Source of the DNA: Apophysomyces variabilis
Taxonomy: Eukaryota; Mucoromycota; Mucoromycetes; Mucorales; Mucoraceae
Length of the DNA stretch: 64,000 nucleotides
Reading direction: 5' to 3'
NCBI GenBank assembly: GCA_002749535.1
Contig: MZZL01000403.1
Coordinates: 199,630 to 263,629, forward strand
The notes beneath the pieces were generated by a model. It saw only the letters and a program-made list of their open reading frames with translations, ran no database searches and had not been told where the DNA came from. Numbering within the stretch: position 1 is the stretch's first letter; the number at the start of each line of letters is the position of its first letter. Below are positions 10,995-23,386 of the stretch, piece after piece. A program made the position numbers and the translations under genes.

Positions 10995-13067
10995 TGCTTA
11001 GCTTGGATATTGTGCAAAGAGAATAAAACCATCCTATTACGAACGAAAGCGAAACTGCTCTTTGCTCATTTATCTCTCACGTAGCATAATCCATGTAAGA
11101 CATTAATGGAGCAGCGTAAGCAAAGCGATATAGTGCATATAACCTTGGTGATATTGCTGATTTGCTATCAGGATTTTACGTCTCAGTGCATGTAAGATAG
11201 GAAAAAAAAAAGAAGGGGAAGCAGATTGATATCAGTACACACTATCTTCTCCCATTCTCCCAAACAGCATGGCTTTATTGTCTGCAAAACTAAAATACGG
11301 ACATTTAGTAATAGTGTTGATTACATTGCTGAATATTATTATCAGGCATATCCTCGATTATTTGGAGGCTTCGAAATGGAAACAGCCTATGGCCTTTTCT
11401 ACACGAGCTTGACACACGGATGAACTAATTTTTTTTTGCGTGTATACATGGGCTCTTAGTCGAGGACACGCTGTACTGCCCCTCAACAAGTAGTTTGAAT
11501 AATCGACCCGCATAATGGTAATTTGCTATGACAATTATCTGACTGGCTGTAAAAGATTTTCGCAGTGAAATCTGATGGCGGGATAGTCAGAGAAAGACAA
11601 AGCTGTAAACTGTGTCCCAAAGGTTTTCTTTAAATACGGTAATGATGTTGTAAAGGCACTACTGTGCCTGATTGGCGTTCTTTGAGAGAAACGAACCACA
11701 TCCAATAAATGGCATCTTCAATATTTCGGTTTACCATCTATTTGGTGTCCGTCTCTGGATATGGGACTAATGCAACGCTGATTATCAATTATGCTAAACA
11801 ACCTAGCTCCGTTAAGTCTTGTAGCGCACAAGCCATTCAAAGAAAACCGAGTAGTCTCAGGATTACAGGGTCGAGTAAATTTACATAGGAAGTAATGTCT
11901 CTCTATCTCTCTACAAGTCTCTCTACAAGTATACTGTATTTTCGAGTAATTTTTGCGCGCAAAAACGTTTTGCCGGTATTACAACCAGTTTCTTGCAAGC
12001 TGATTCGACCGTAGTACTCTTCAGTTGATATATAGAAGTCTTTAGTTAGGAGAAAAGAGTACGTTCAGCAATGAATTAGAGGAATAGATTAGTCTTAGAT
12101 GTTATCTGACGCTTTCCAACAAGGTTCAAAGAGTTGAGTTGCTCTCAGTAGCAATTTGGTAGGTGGGTGCAATGTTGATGTGTGGGTCAAGAAAGTTGAG
12201 CTGCAATAAGTGGGTAGAAGAATATTAAGAAGATCATTAAATAGGCATTCGTTGAAAAATTTCAGCAGTAGTGAGAAGGGTCAAGTGTTTTCCAAAGTGC
12301 AGCGAGTAGTTGAATATATTGTCTGATTGACCTCCACCCGTTTTATATCAGGAAAATGCTCAATGTTAAGATCATTATACAGAGGACTTTGCTTTATTCA
12401 TTTAGGCATGTAGCTTCAGTGAAAAATGCCGACTTATCTCTGTTTTTCCATATTCTATTGCGAACAGAAGTAACCATTCCTATGCTAACTTTGTCCTTTG
12501 CTCTGTATTTTTTAACGTAACATCAAGGTCCATAAGCTATGTTATACGAGGCAGGTACTTAGGCTTCAAACATTCATTCTGCTCCTCTTTTGCCTATCTG
12601 AAATTGTTGCCTACAAGTGATACTGGCTTATTTACTTTCTTATGTCTCCAGATCATTTTCGGCGTTTTAGACTATTTATCTTACTTGGTGCATCTTTATT
12701 TCCCAACACCATATCATATCAGTCACTTACTTACACCTCTTGAATATCTTACATTGAAATGAGGACTTCATTTTTAGCAATATCTTATGTTAACGTAAAC
12801 ATATGCTAAAAGCCGCCACAAATCCATTTCCTGCAGCCGCACGCGGCTGTAACGGAAGGAGCGAAGCGAGTGCAGAAGGACTAGTTTCGTAACTTTACTG
12901 TGTTTTATTTTCAGACTGGGATACAAGTTTTTGCGGAGTCCAAAAAAAGGTTTTGCATGATTGGATGAAAATATTTGCGGTCAGACTACTCTTCTTCGCG
13001 TACAGTCGTGTCCATGTTCACTATTTACTGAGATAGTTTATTCCAAACCACAGCAAGATGAGTTTAT
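10995..13067. other. Gene-poor intergenic stretch
   Basis: About 2 kb without a supportable gene. It contains a short TCTCTCTACAAG direct repeat at about 11906-11930 and a GC-rich palindrome CAGCCGCACGCGGCTG near 12836. Nothing else is clear. Confidence 0.45.
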
Positions 13068-13505
13068 TTAAAGAAGTGGTTCTCTATTATTGCATCTAAC
13101 GAAAAAGGTCTCAGATTGTCTGATTCATCCTTGACAGTCTAGGCGCTTACTTTTCGCGCTTCTTGAACAATACGTTCTTGAAGGTTAATGTCAACTCGTA
13201 AGGGCTCCTTTATACCCCAGCCTTCACTTGGGCCCAAAACTCTTTTATTGGGTTGAGAAAGGGAGACTCGGGAGGAAGATAGAGACATTTGCATCCTGTT
13301 TCTTCGACCAACTGCTTAACCTTGACTGGTGTATGGATGGGCGCATTATCCATGACAAAATAATAACCGTTCGTTCCGTGGCAATCCAATCTTTTGAGAT
13401 TGCCTGGTAGACAAAGTTTCTTGGCAGGCAGAAGTTCGTACACAGCACGGTTTGACACACACAGAAAGCCTGCCCTTTTCCCCAGTGCCACTTAAAGGTT
13501 TCCAT
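13068..13505 (-). pseudogene. Tc1/mariner-type DDE transposase relic
   Basis: The minus strand encodes the C-terminal half of a DDE_3-type transposase: YYFVMDNAPIHTPVKVKQLV, then CLYLPPESPFLNPIKEFWAQ. These carry the second catalytic Asp (DNAPIH) and the terminal acidic residue in the NPIKEFW block. After KAGV there is a stop (TAA); with a frame shift the sequence continues as KEPLRVDINLQERIVQEA, and after another shift as a DCQG...IRQSETFFVRC ending near 13068. The N-terminal DNA-binding half is missing. No terminal inverted repeats were identified. It is an old, inactive fragment. Confidence 0.8.
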
Positions 13506-13528
13506 GTGAATCCATTTTGATGACCCAA

Positions 13529-14802
13529 TTCTTTCCCCCTCTTTTTCTTCTACTTTCTTCTTTTGACGTCAACCACATTCCTGTATTTGCAATAACGGAC
13601 AACAATGACTCTAATTCTCTCTCCAATGACATAACCAATGTAGTGCCAACTAAACTCCCTAAAATACCCAAAACAGAGCTCTGATTTAGAAAAAAGGTGC
13701 AGTAGTCGGTATTCCCAAGATAACGAAACTCACGGTTAATGGAAACACGTTATTTTTGATGGAACGTATGTTATCAAGATATTCCATCAACGTTCATTAT
13801 AGTGATAATATACATATATTATATCTTTGGCAACCATCGATATTCTATGCATATGACAAAGAAAAGTAATATTTTTATCCTTGACAGAATCCATTCCTTG
13901 TCAATATCGTTTGTGTAAGAGTTATGCTTAACATGAAGCAATAATCCCGTCCAAAATTTCAACCTCATTTCAGATGATCTTTTAGTATCTATTAGATCCC
14001 CTTTCCATTAATCTCTTGTATAAAGCTTTTAGAGAAGTCAGAAGGTTATATGAGGTATACAATTTTTCAATGCATTTCTGTTCTTTGTTTTCCTTATTAT
14101 ATGCTAGACTTGTTATTGATAAACAGACAAGGGGACTTTATGTCTTATTTTAGATTTAAAATGCTTGACGACAAATTATTGCTCTAATCCTGAAGAGATC
14201 CATATCTTCTGGTCTGGTAAGGTCCTATCTTAAAAAGCAGAGTTCAGGTTGTTGTTAGTTCAGTAACTGTCCTCTTAGTTTCCTCTCTTCTGATATTCTG
14301 GCTAGCTTCTAGTTTTTAGCTCATTGTCAGATGCATGAGAGTCTTTGTTACAAACTATAGTCTAATCGCGTTAATTGTTTCCTATTATGATATAGCTAGA
14401 TCCAACGAAAACAGTATTTAAAGGAAAACCTCTATTTTTTTTTTTTCAGTTACTTTCTCTTTCAAACATCGCATCCGAAAATTTCTTTTCTTTCCTCTCT
14501 CCTCTCTGATCTATCCTCTTCGTATTGTTTGGCTTTCTATCGATATAGTCCTTCTGTTTTCTCAGTTTTAAAGTTTTTTTTTATCTTCTTTCGGTAAAAA
14601 AACGCTAATATACCATATATCAACGTACTTATATTTGTTGTTGATCTATTTAGCCTGCACGACCTCCGTTCCGAACCGACACTGGCTTTTCAGTGCTCCC
14701 TACTTTTGTAGAAGTAAGTACTTTTTAATGTGTGTACATACAGAACTAAATTTATTCTTTGTTGTGCCTCACTATAAGGCCCGCCATACGCAGTATCGTT
14801 TC
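13529..14802. other. Intergenic with a pyrimidine-rich candidate 5' leader
   Basis: AT-rich DNA. The block at about 14448-14600 is rich in C/T (CTTTCCTCTCTCCTCTCTG), as fungal transcript leaders are. Possible leader introns follow: a GTAAAA donor at about 14596 to TTTAG at about 14651, and a GTAAGT donor at about 14714 to ATAAG near 14778. Confidence 0.35.
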
Positions 14803-15138
14803 ATGTCCTCTGCAGTGCTACATCTAACATGGCCAATTCTACGCCATCATAATCTTTTTCCACCACGACCCACCTGGCCAAGGTGCGGCGTAGGTCCCCG
14901 TCCCCACGGGAATACCCTTCGGGAGTAAGTAAAAAAGATATCAAACTATTCTTCCATTTACTAACCATAAACGTATTTGTTACGCTGCTCGAATGAATTT
15001 TGTGTCCACTGGAGGACCAAGTTCACGTAAGTAAAATATATTTCCCGCATGATCCATTTAGTAATGACGCATATTTCTATCCCTTTTAGCGCAAACTTGA
15101 TCCTTGCATGGACGCAAAATTTATTCAGAGTAGCGTAA
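14803..15138 (+). CDS. Tentative small protein gene (56 residues)
   Basis: The model has an ATG at 14803, exon 14803-14924, a GTAAGT donor, and an exon 15090-15138 after a TTTTAG acceptor. The translated product starts MSSAVLHLTWPILRHHNLFP and ends LILAWTQNLFRVA. Three perfect GTAAGT donors and a TTACTAAC branch-point match lie on the plus strand here, which argues for a spliced transcript. A further GTAAGT at about 15028 could define an extra micro-exon. I do not recognise the product. A non-coding spliced RNA is an alternative. Confidence 0.3.
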
Positions 15139-15773
15139 AAAGTTGTTCAATAAACAGTATGTTCCAGCGTTCCAGAATAGTTTGCTTTACGTTTATGTAC
15201 CCCTCATATGGTATCACCTGATATACAAGTAGAAGATTGCTAACGAAAGAGTGCCGGCCCTTGAGTCGAAAGACAACTTCCACATGGATGGACGTGGAGA
15301 AAGTCTAAAAAAAAAAGTCCCGCATTTTTTGAACAACCGAATCAGCAACCATGGGCCAGGTGTGGCTTGCTTCACAACATTTTTCCGTGAAAGCCGTTAC
15401 TTCTTACCTGAGCTCTTTGAATGCCTCTTCCGTCATAATCACACAAACTGAAAAGGTACAAATTTTCTTTGTCCTACATCCATAAAAACTATAGATGACA
15501 ATCCATGAACGAAGATGAAGCTTACTTCTTCGAGGGATGGAGAGTGATGATAAAATGGATGTTGGCTAAAGAGAAAAACGAAGAAGAAACAATCTATAGA
15601 ACTGACGCCGATTCTCAATAGAATTACTGACCAACGTTTCCAAGAAGAAGAGCCGAGTGTAGCGAAGAAGCAAAAAAGTAACGTAAAAGCACAAACCTCG
15701 AGTTAGCAACTACAAAATGAACATTAACGTTTTTTTTTCTCTATTTTTCTGTTACTGTCTTTTAGTGGACGAT

Positions 15774-16630
15774 ATGAACAGTGGATCGGAAGGCGAGTAC
15801 GCACGGTACTGGACAGATTGGTTTTTGGACTTGAGAGGCAACGAGTATTTTTGTGAGGTGGATGAGTCATATATTATGGATCGGTTTAATTTGACCGGAT
15901 TGAATGCCGAGGTGCAACAATATTATAGTGAAGCATTGGATATGATCACCGATAACTTGGGTAAGGAGATAAATAGTGTAAACATTGAAACAGAAGATGC
16001 TGACTGTTTTGTTTCTTTGGTAATTGTTGTCTACTCATAGAGGAAGAAAACTTGGATGACAAGGCACGAGAACAAATCGAAAAAGCAGCACGTCATTTGT
16101 ATGGCTTAATTCATGCACGATTCATTATCACCACCCGCGGATTGGAAAAGATGGTATGCACCGGACGAGGATTGATTGACATTGTGCGGTAACCATGAAT
16201 TCTGTCTGTCCTATAGCTTGACAAGTACAAAAATGCTAGCTTTGGGCGATGCCCCCGTGTGCTTTGCAATATGCAAGCATTGCTTCCGGTCGGCTTGTCC
16301 GATGTACCGCTTACGGAGACGGTGAAGCTGTATTGCCCCCGTTGCGAGGATATTTACAACCCTAAATCTTCACGCCATGCAGCTCTTGATGGAGCTTACT
16401 TCGGTACCTCGTTTCCACATATGCTCTTTCAAGCCAAACCCAGTTTCCTACCCACCAAAACGTACGAACGTTATGTCCCCAGGATCTTCGGTTTCAAAGT
16501 GCATGAAATTGCCGAACAGCATAGATGGCAAGACAAAGCACGCAAAGAATTCGAAGAGAAGTTGAGACAACGACAACAACGATTGCAGTTGCCCCGTGAT
16601 GAGTCCTCTTCTACCAAACCTCAAGCATAA
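15774..16630 (+). CDS. CKB1: Casein kinase II regulatory (beta) subunit
   Basis: Exons 15774-15960, 16041-16153 and 16217-16630 encode 237 residues. The N-terminus starts [17 protein letters not shown], then the acidic loop region, and [20 protein letters not shown], all typical of CK2 beta. The zinc finger that dimerises the holoenzyme has Cys112, Cys117, Cys140 and Cys143, the exact 5-23-3 spacing of the family. The C-terminal [11 protein letters not shown] docks the catalytic subunits; a charged tail follows. The protein assembles and targets the constitutive Ser/Thr kinase CK2 in nucleus and cytoplasm. An in-frame ATG at 15717 would add a hydrophobic stretch that overlaps a TTTTAG acceptor, so 15774 is preferred. 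Introns are 80 and 63 nt. The 3' end converges on SET9. Confidence 0.95.
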
Positions 16631-17028
16631 ATTCAATTTCTCCCACGTTTGACTATAACATATTCAACATCACAACTCAATGTTCGCCCTTCTTTTCATA
16701 TTTTTTTTATTCTGTCTAAGAGTCGAGTTGAAACATTCTGCAAAACAAAAAAGGAAGGAAAAGATTTAATAAATGTTATGCATGTGAAGTAACAATCTCT
16801 TTTTTTCTTTTGCATTTGGCAACAATGACCTTGTTTGATATCTCGCTTGACTCTTTTCCTTTCTTTTCTTCTCGATAGCATGCATCTATATTCGACATAA
16901 TCCAACATGATCAGGTGGTTTATACACTAACCCATGATACTCTAGTCTATTGAAAGAAGAATCCATCACCAACAAGATGAACCACAGGAAGCAACAAACG
17001 TTGTTCCCTTGATCACAGAAAAACACGT

Positions 17029-19926
17029 TTATACAGTTTCTTGCTTCGGCCTTCCACGCTTTTTGTATAATCTTCGAACTGGCCATTCCATATTAAATAT
17101 CAGGTAATGTCGCTTGCATCTGTTACATCGACGCCCCTCTTCATCATCGTCTGCGATATAATTCGTGTTACAAGCAACACATTGAAAATTTCGACATGGT
17201 GAACTAACGGATAAATTGTGTATATCAGGTCCATCATCGTAAGCATCACTTTGCTTGTGGAGATCTTTCGGTAAAGCCGTACATGCATCTTCCAATTCGA
17301 TGTGCGGATGCAGTGGGGTAACTACAGGCTTGCGTGAACATCCAAATTCCGTGTATGGCAGTGAAACGACCGATGAGTAGGTCCCAGACGTCCCCTTGAC
17401 CGCAGAAGTAGTGGATGACGGTTTTTTGTACGGCGTGGGCGTATATTTACATACTGTGTCCGGTTTTGTCGTAGATTCAGCATGAACAGGATAAAGAGTA
17501 CATGACAGATTTTCACTGACGTGGAGGCATTGTACTCTAGTGGTATCCGTGGTTTCCTTGCGTGTTTTATAAGCAGTATTTGTTGGAATATGTGAGGAAC
17601 GCATTGCAGATGCGCGAGGAGACCGACATTGAGCATAATTGATCTGATCGCTATCCGAGAGTTTAAGGCATTTCATCGCTGGTTCTTCTAAAAAACCGGA
17701 CGGATGAAAGCTTTCACTCGAAGACTCGTGAAAGAGAAGTGATCGCTTTTTCCGAATTTTTTCCGTTACTGCAAGGTATTTGTTTGTTGGCGGGGGGCGA
17801 GGAGCTGAAAGCAGTATTGGATCGTTGAGAAAAAAGTGTGGCCGTTGCATACCTTCAACACGCTGTTTGTAAGATTGAAACAGGTTCCTTGTATCTGGTG
17901 TTGGTGTGGATACCATGGGCTTTTTGGACTCAAGGGGTAGCAACTTGGATGGTTTCAGGGTGTTAGTACATGCTCTGGTATTTGGATACATCTCGCAAGA
18001 CGGTTGCACGTTAATTGTTGATGCTTTCGCCGAACAAACAGGAACTTGGTCTGCTAATGAGCAGGCATCGCGTATAGGCAAAACAGAACTAGCTCGTGAT
18101 AAAGTATGCGCAGCTCTATAATAGCGGTCTGGGCCGTCCTGCGTCATTGCTTTTAACTTTATATGTCGTCTATCAGAGTATAATGCCACGTTGCAAAGAA
18201 TACTCAGTGCGCTGCCCATATAATCCTTTTGGTGAGGTAATGAAGAAGTTCGAACGCAGCTCGTATCGGTAAGTTCATTGCACCGGAAACTGATATGCAT
18301 AATTTTCTGGCAACTTCTCTGCTTTCCCACTTGCATTGACAGCAGCGTATCCGTTTTGCAACTGTCATCTTCCAGAGCAACATCAATCTGCTCGTTCTCT
18401 AAGTGGACATCCTCGTTTTGGTGTCTCCCATCGATTATGTTTGATGACCGGTTTCGAACAGAAGCCCGCTGTTTAGGCGGATAGAACTCTAAGTGAAGAA
18501 GTTAGGTCTAACCGATTTTATATCTATCCATTTCCTTACTGTCGTAGGCAATTCTTTCTTTCTTTCGGGCACTTCGTCGAGTAAAACCATTTTCAGACGT
18601 ATAAGCGCTGCCTTTCATTTCTTTATTGCTAAAATGACCTTCGTTCCTTCTGTAATTGTATGTGTTTACTTTGACTCGGACATTTTAATATAACGTACCT
18701 TTCACAAGTCATACAACGGCATTCGCAATTATTTTTGCCAAAATATTCGCTACTGTAAAATACTGTAAGCTCCTCTCCACAAACAATTGGCTTAATCACT
18801 TTGAAGCAGATTCCGTTCTGCCCGAATCTAATGAACTGATACATTTGTTAGTCCCAGCTATGTGTTCAAATTTGACTTGACCTTGCAGTTTGCATCGCAA
18901 TCATGCTAACCAATCATATCTCAGAAGTTTTAGCATAAACGTTCAATATACATGACTTACATTGGCAAAGCGTGCAGGACCCAGGAATAAGCAGTTCTTC
19001 TTCTTACGCGACGAATAGATGACGCTAAAATCTCGACCCTGTTGGCTTAGCTTCGCATCATCCTCAGAGTTCAGGTACGCAATGGAACCCGTGCAGCAAC
19101 GGATCTCATCCCCAACTTCCCAACCCCTAGTAGCCACAAGGCGTGCTTGCCTGTTTCCACCGTACCGATCGGTATCACAGATTTCATAGCCAGCACCAGG
19201 CAAATACATAGATAGATACCGTCTTACGTACTTCTCGAACTCGCACTGTTGTGCGATAGAATATCCTGCCATAAATTGTCGGACATATTTAAGGCTACGA
19301 ATGTTCGATTATCCAAGTAAGTGTTCGTGCGAGAATAAAATAACAGTGAAAAAGATATAGGTTAATAAGCCTTCCATTTCATCGGTGGAAGTTTGTGTTT
19401 CTTCCTCGCCCACAATAAAAAGCCAGATCCCCTTACAGCCAAATCTTTAATAATAAAGAACGCAACAAGTATCACTGTAGAAAGTGGAGAAGACCAGCAA
19501 ACGCTGAACGAAAAAAAAAACATAGTTCTAAAGCCCGAAGCTTCATAGAAAAAGGGACTTAATGCCATTCCTACGTGTTTTTTCAATAGCGGAAAATGCA
19601 GAAGTCCCATATCGATGCACATTTCATATACATACTTTTCTGGTACGCACACCCAACTCGTAAAGAAAATGAAATACTTACGCGATAAACTTCTTTGCAG
19701 CTAAGGTTACGTTTTTAGTTCGCATGACGTGTTCCCGTAAAATACTAAGCACTTCATCACGAGAAATTGCGGTCATAGAATGAGTCTCACAATTCATCTT
19801 GATCGTGTTAAACCAAAGGAATAGGTTATCAACGAAGGTGTTAACCAGAAAATCGTCGAATTTAGACAGAACTGTAAAATCCACCATGGTCTCCGGGTCA
19901 GTTTTGCTCCGAACATCCGCATTCAT
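17029..19926 (-). CDS. SET9: Histone H4-K20 methyltransferase SET9 (Suv4-20 type)
   Basis: Six minus-strand exons give 769 residues: 19682-19926, 18961-19294, 18882-18905, 18699-18835, 18540-18649 and 17029-18488. The N-terminal helical domain (FTVLSKFDDFLVNTFVDNLF) and the FEKYVRRYLSMYLPGAGYEI block match SET9. The SET domain follows with RDFSVIYSSRKKKNCLFLGP, ARFAN joined to HDCDANCK by splicing, then FIRFGQNGICFKVIKP, GEELTVFYSSEYFG and a cysteine post-SET motif CECRCMTC (about residues 238-245). It methylates lysine 20 of histone H4, acting in chromatin and DNA-damage signalling. The long tail (about 490 residues) ends in a CxxC...CxxC zinc-ribbon-like motif and an AT-hook-like KKRGRPKQ. 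Exon 3 is only 24 nt. Intron 1 is unusually long (387 nt). Confidence 0.9.
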
Positions 19927-20695
19927 TGCTGTCAAACAGGAATGAAGAAGTGAATGTTAGGAAGTAAGGAAAATTTGCAAATGAGCAAGAGGCCACTGCA
20001 AAGGAAATGCAAAAGTAATAGTAAACTTAATCGCATATCTTTGGTGTCATGTACTTGTGTGCTTACAAGATATGTACCACAAAGCAATTTAATCTCCGTC
20101 ATACGCTTAGGTTGACCTTATGGATGATTTGGGTCTTTGTAAAGATGGGAACTTCAATTGAGAGAAGCAAACGCGGTTATTATGTATTCCATCAGCTAAA
20201 TTTGCTATAGATCAGCTTTGTAGCCTTGCAGCCAGGGAACGGTTGCCATGGTTTGTAACAGCTAAAGTAGCTATAGCTAGGTGCCAATGTACGTGTGAAT
20301 ATCGAGTAGAACCTTAAAAAATCGACAACACAAAGACGTTTTACGCAGTTACAGCGATGAAAGTACGCCTTATACTTATGCGAAAGGAGGTTGCGCTTAA
20401 GAATAGTGATGGCTATCTTCCGTCAGAGAGAACCAAGCTAGGACTTGCTTTGTTATAGCCTTCATTTAATTTGTTGACTTGGTTTATGCTATTCGGGCAG
20501 CTGTTAATTATTTGTCGCTTTGTTTTATCGCAGTATACTTGTCAATGACCGGAGAATGGCTGATACCCAGCGCTTCGATAAAAAAGGAAAGCAGGTAAAG
20601 CATGAAACAGAAACGAAGCGAATGGGAAATTTGAGCACTGTCTGGGAAATTATTTCAATTATGCATCGCCTTACACTTTTAGCTTTTGCTTCTTC
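19927..20695. other. Divergent promoter region SET9 / HutD fusion
   Basis: Roughly 770 bp between two divergently transcribed genes, with no further coding signal. Probably holds both promoters. Confidence 0.5.
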
Positions 20696-23386
20696 ATGAG
20701 TCCACCGAGAGAAACGAATCTTGCAGAGCATCCGCATGGGACCATACTGGAGTCAGACTCTCCTGAACCCTCCCTGCTCAAAGTTCATACGTTAGACCCC
20801 AAAACTGATTATCGGCCTCAGACTTGGAAGAATGGATTAGGTGCAACAGCACAGATCGGTATCTACCCTCCTGAAAAGGATTTTAAGAAGGATTCGTTTT
20901 TCTGGCGTTTCAGCGTCAGTACTATTCAGGCCGACTGTAATTTCTCTCTTTTTCCCGGCTGTGAATGGTAAGTACAGCCAACAGATACAGAAACTCTGAC
21001 TCTGATACTGCTGGGCAACCTTAGTACGGTCATTGTGTTGCCCGGTGAGACGTCGGGCGAAAAACCTTCCCTTGCTCTGAATCATCAAGGTGCAGAAATT
21101 TCTACTCATGTTCAATCTTTATTTCCTTACACTTGGGAAGGCGAATGGTAATCACTATCTGGCAAGTGTACATCGTCTCATTGCCTTTGGTAGGACCACC
21201 ATGTGCAGAGTCTCCAATCCACCGGTGACGAGCCTTCAGTTCATGATTAAGCGTGATCTCGGCTTTGCACGTTTTCTGGTGGAGAAATTGGGTTCGTCTA
21301 ATATTGATGAAGGCGGAAACCAAAGTAAAATCATGCTTTTGGGAGCGTTTGCGTTGGTATATATGATTGATGGCTATTGTAATGTACGATTGGATGAAAA
21401 TTATTCCCGAAAGCATCAAGAATTTCTTAAGCCTGGGCAAACTCTGTATCTGGAACGGGATGAAGAAGCAAGTCCTACTGATATGGTTCTCCAAGCTGTA
21501 GATGCCAATGGTGAGACTACGAGCCAAGATCTAGGTAAAAAGAAAACTCCCCAAAAAAAGTAATAGCGTAGATACTAACTTTTGTGAAGATGCTACTGTG
21601 GTGATCATCCAGATAGCAGAAACTAAGACCTCTAGCAGCGAACCAGTTTTCCGAAAAGCTACGACAGCCAACCGGTTATCTGATGAAGGACATCACGATG
21701 TTCCTAGCCGACGACGTCAGTCTATGAGGCGTAGCTCATTGGTAGTGTACCCAGATCAGCCGTTACAGAAGTTGCCTCCGGACGTGGCACAGAAACTCGC
21801 TGCGATAGAGTCTAGTCCCACTACAACAGATGAAGCGAATGAACTGGCTAATCAGCTTATGCGAAGATCCAGCCTTTCTTCTCTCGATGAGTGTGCGAGG
21901 CGAGATAGTTTGGCGGTGCTACAAGGTGTACTCGATCCTACGCAGATGTATGAACCCCCTGCATTTGCATTACTACATCCGGAAACCGAGATGCCACCAC
22001 CTATTGTGAGGGATCGGCTAGTGATCGAAGAATTTCCGAAACATACTATTAGTACAGCGTGGATCAAAATGATGAGTCAAGGACTAAATGAATGGATAAG
22101 ACTTCCGGTTATCGTTTGCCGAGGATCGGAAGATGGGTAAGTAGCGCAATCTTTGGGTAACTGAAACGCATAACAACTTTCTGGTTTTTCAGTCCCGTGG
22201 TGGGAATTACAGCTGCGGTACATGGAAACGAATTGAATGGCGTTCCTTGTATTCACCGGTAACAATGCGATGAAGGGTTCGGATCCGTTCCTGACAAATA
22301 TTTCCATCTCCTAAGTGTAACCTCTGAAATCAACGTGAGCAAACTGAACGGTACTGTGGTCGCTGTTCCTTGTGTGAATGTCGTTGGATATCTCAAGTAT
22401 CAACGTGAGTTTGCCGATGGACGTGATTTGAATAGACTTTTCCCCGGAAAAGAAGATGGATTTGCTTCTCAGGTGTACTGTTTTCATTTGATGAACAAGA
22501 TCATATCCCAGTTTAACTACATGATTGACCTACATACTGCGAGTTTCGGGCGCGTCAACTCGTATTATGTGAGAGCAGATATGGTAAAGGAATAGAAGAA
22601 GTTGGGAAAATCATCTGAATATAAGAAATACGATCTATCTCGTTTTCTAGAACGACCCTGGATCTGCAGTTCTAGCACATTTGCAACAGCCACAGATTGT
22701 TCTTCACAATTCAGGCCAGGATGGTACGTTTTTATACAAGCATTTTTAACAACTATAACTTTGCGTCAGGTACATTACGGTCTGCTGCTTCTGCGAGAGG
22801 CATCAAGGCGATTACTGTGGAAATAGGGAATCCGCAATTGTTCCAGAACCAATATGTACAAGTACGTGCTGTACCGAAAACGGAACTGCTTTTATTTTAA
22901 CATATCATCAGTGGTCGTATATCGGTGTTATGCGCATATTGGACCATCTAAACATGTATTCTATGGATAACATTCGCTCTGACGAGGATATGTTAATGCC
23001 AGGTCCTCCTAACACAATACTTTGCTCCCGCGGTTTTTGGGTAAGGATCATGGGATAAAGAGAAGTCAATAACGCGATTATAGATATACACCAAGACGGG
23101 AGGTGTTTTGGAAGTCTACCCAGGTGTTAATACTATCGTCCGAAAAGGTGATATTATTGCCAGGGTCAAAAATATGTTTGGAAATGTGGTAGATGAATAC
23201 TATGCACCTTGCTCAGGCATTGTATGTTGACGACACTTTTGGATTCCTGTCTTATTGATCCATGTGTTATAGGTGATCGGACGCAGCTCCAATCCGGTCG
23301 CTATGGCAGGTGACCGAATCATCCATTTAGGAGTGGTTAAGCGTAAAGGCGAAACACTCGCAAAAGAGGCGAAGGAGAATTATTGA
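20696..23386 (+). CDS. HutD-domain / zinc deacylase fusion protein
   Basis: Eleven exons in consistent phase give 720 residues: 20696-20967, 21025-21147, 21194-21534, 21590-22136, 22193-22258, 22316-22583, 22651-22723, 22770-22861, 22912-23040, 23084-23221, 23273-23386. Residues 20-255 form a HutD-like cupin ([28 protein letters not shown]). A linker of about 100 residues holds several basic Arg-Arg-x-Ser sites ([25 protein letters not shown]). Residues 400-720 form a succinylglutamate desuccinylase/aspartoacylase-type M14 zinc hydrolase, with HGNE (His438, Glu441), [14 protein letters not shown] (His523) and the catalytic TVEIG (Glu581). HutD is linked in bacteria to histidine utilisation; the deacylase would hydrolyse an N-acyl amino acid. 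The pairing suggests a substrate-sensing or acyl-amino-acid role (inference). The linker resembles protein kinase A targets (inference). Confidence 0.85.

Noticed and set aside
17906..18121. Plus-strand frame opposite the SET9 tail
   Set aside because: The minus frame is continuous with recognised SET9 exons; the plus frame has no support.
18489..18512. 24-nt intron in SET9
   Set aside because: A 51-nt intron with a GTAAGG donor (18539 down to 18489) fits better and keeps the phase.
20968..21024. Stop codon/frameshift in the HutD gene (TGG TAA)
   Set aside because: A 57-nt GTAAGT...CTTAG intron removes it and restores the FPG-x4-VIVL spacing of the HutD family.
21102..21527. 141-codon minus-strand frame
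   Set aside because: Overlaps HutD exon 3, whose family motifs and splice phases fix the coding strand.
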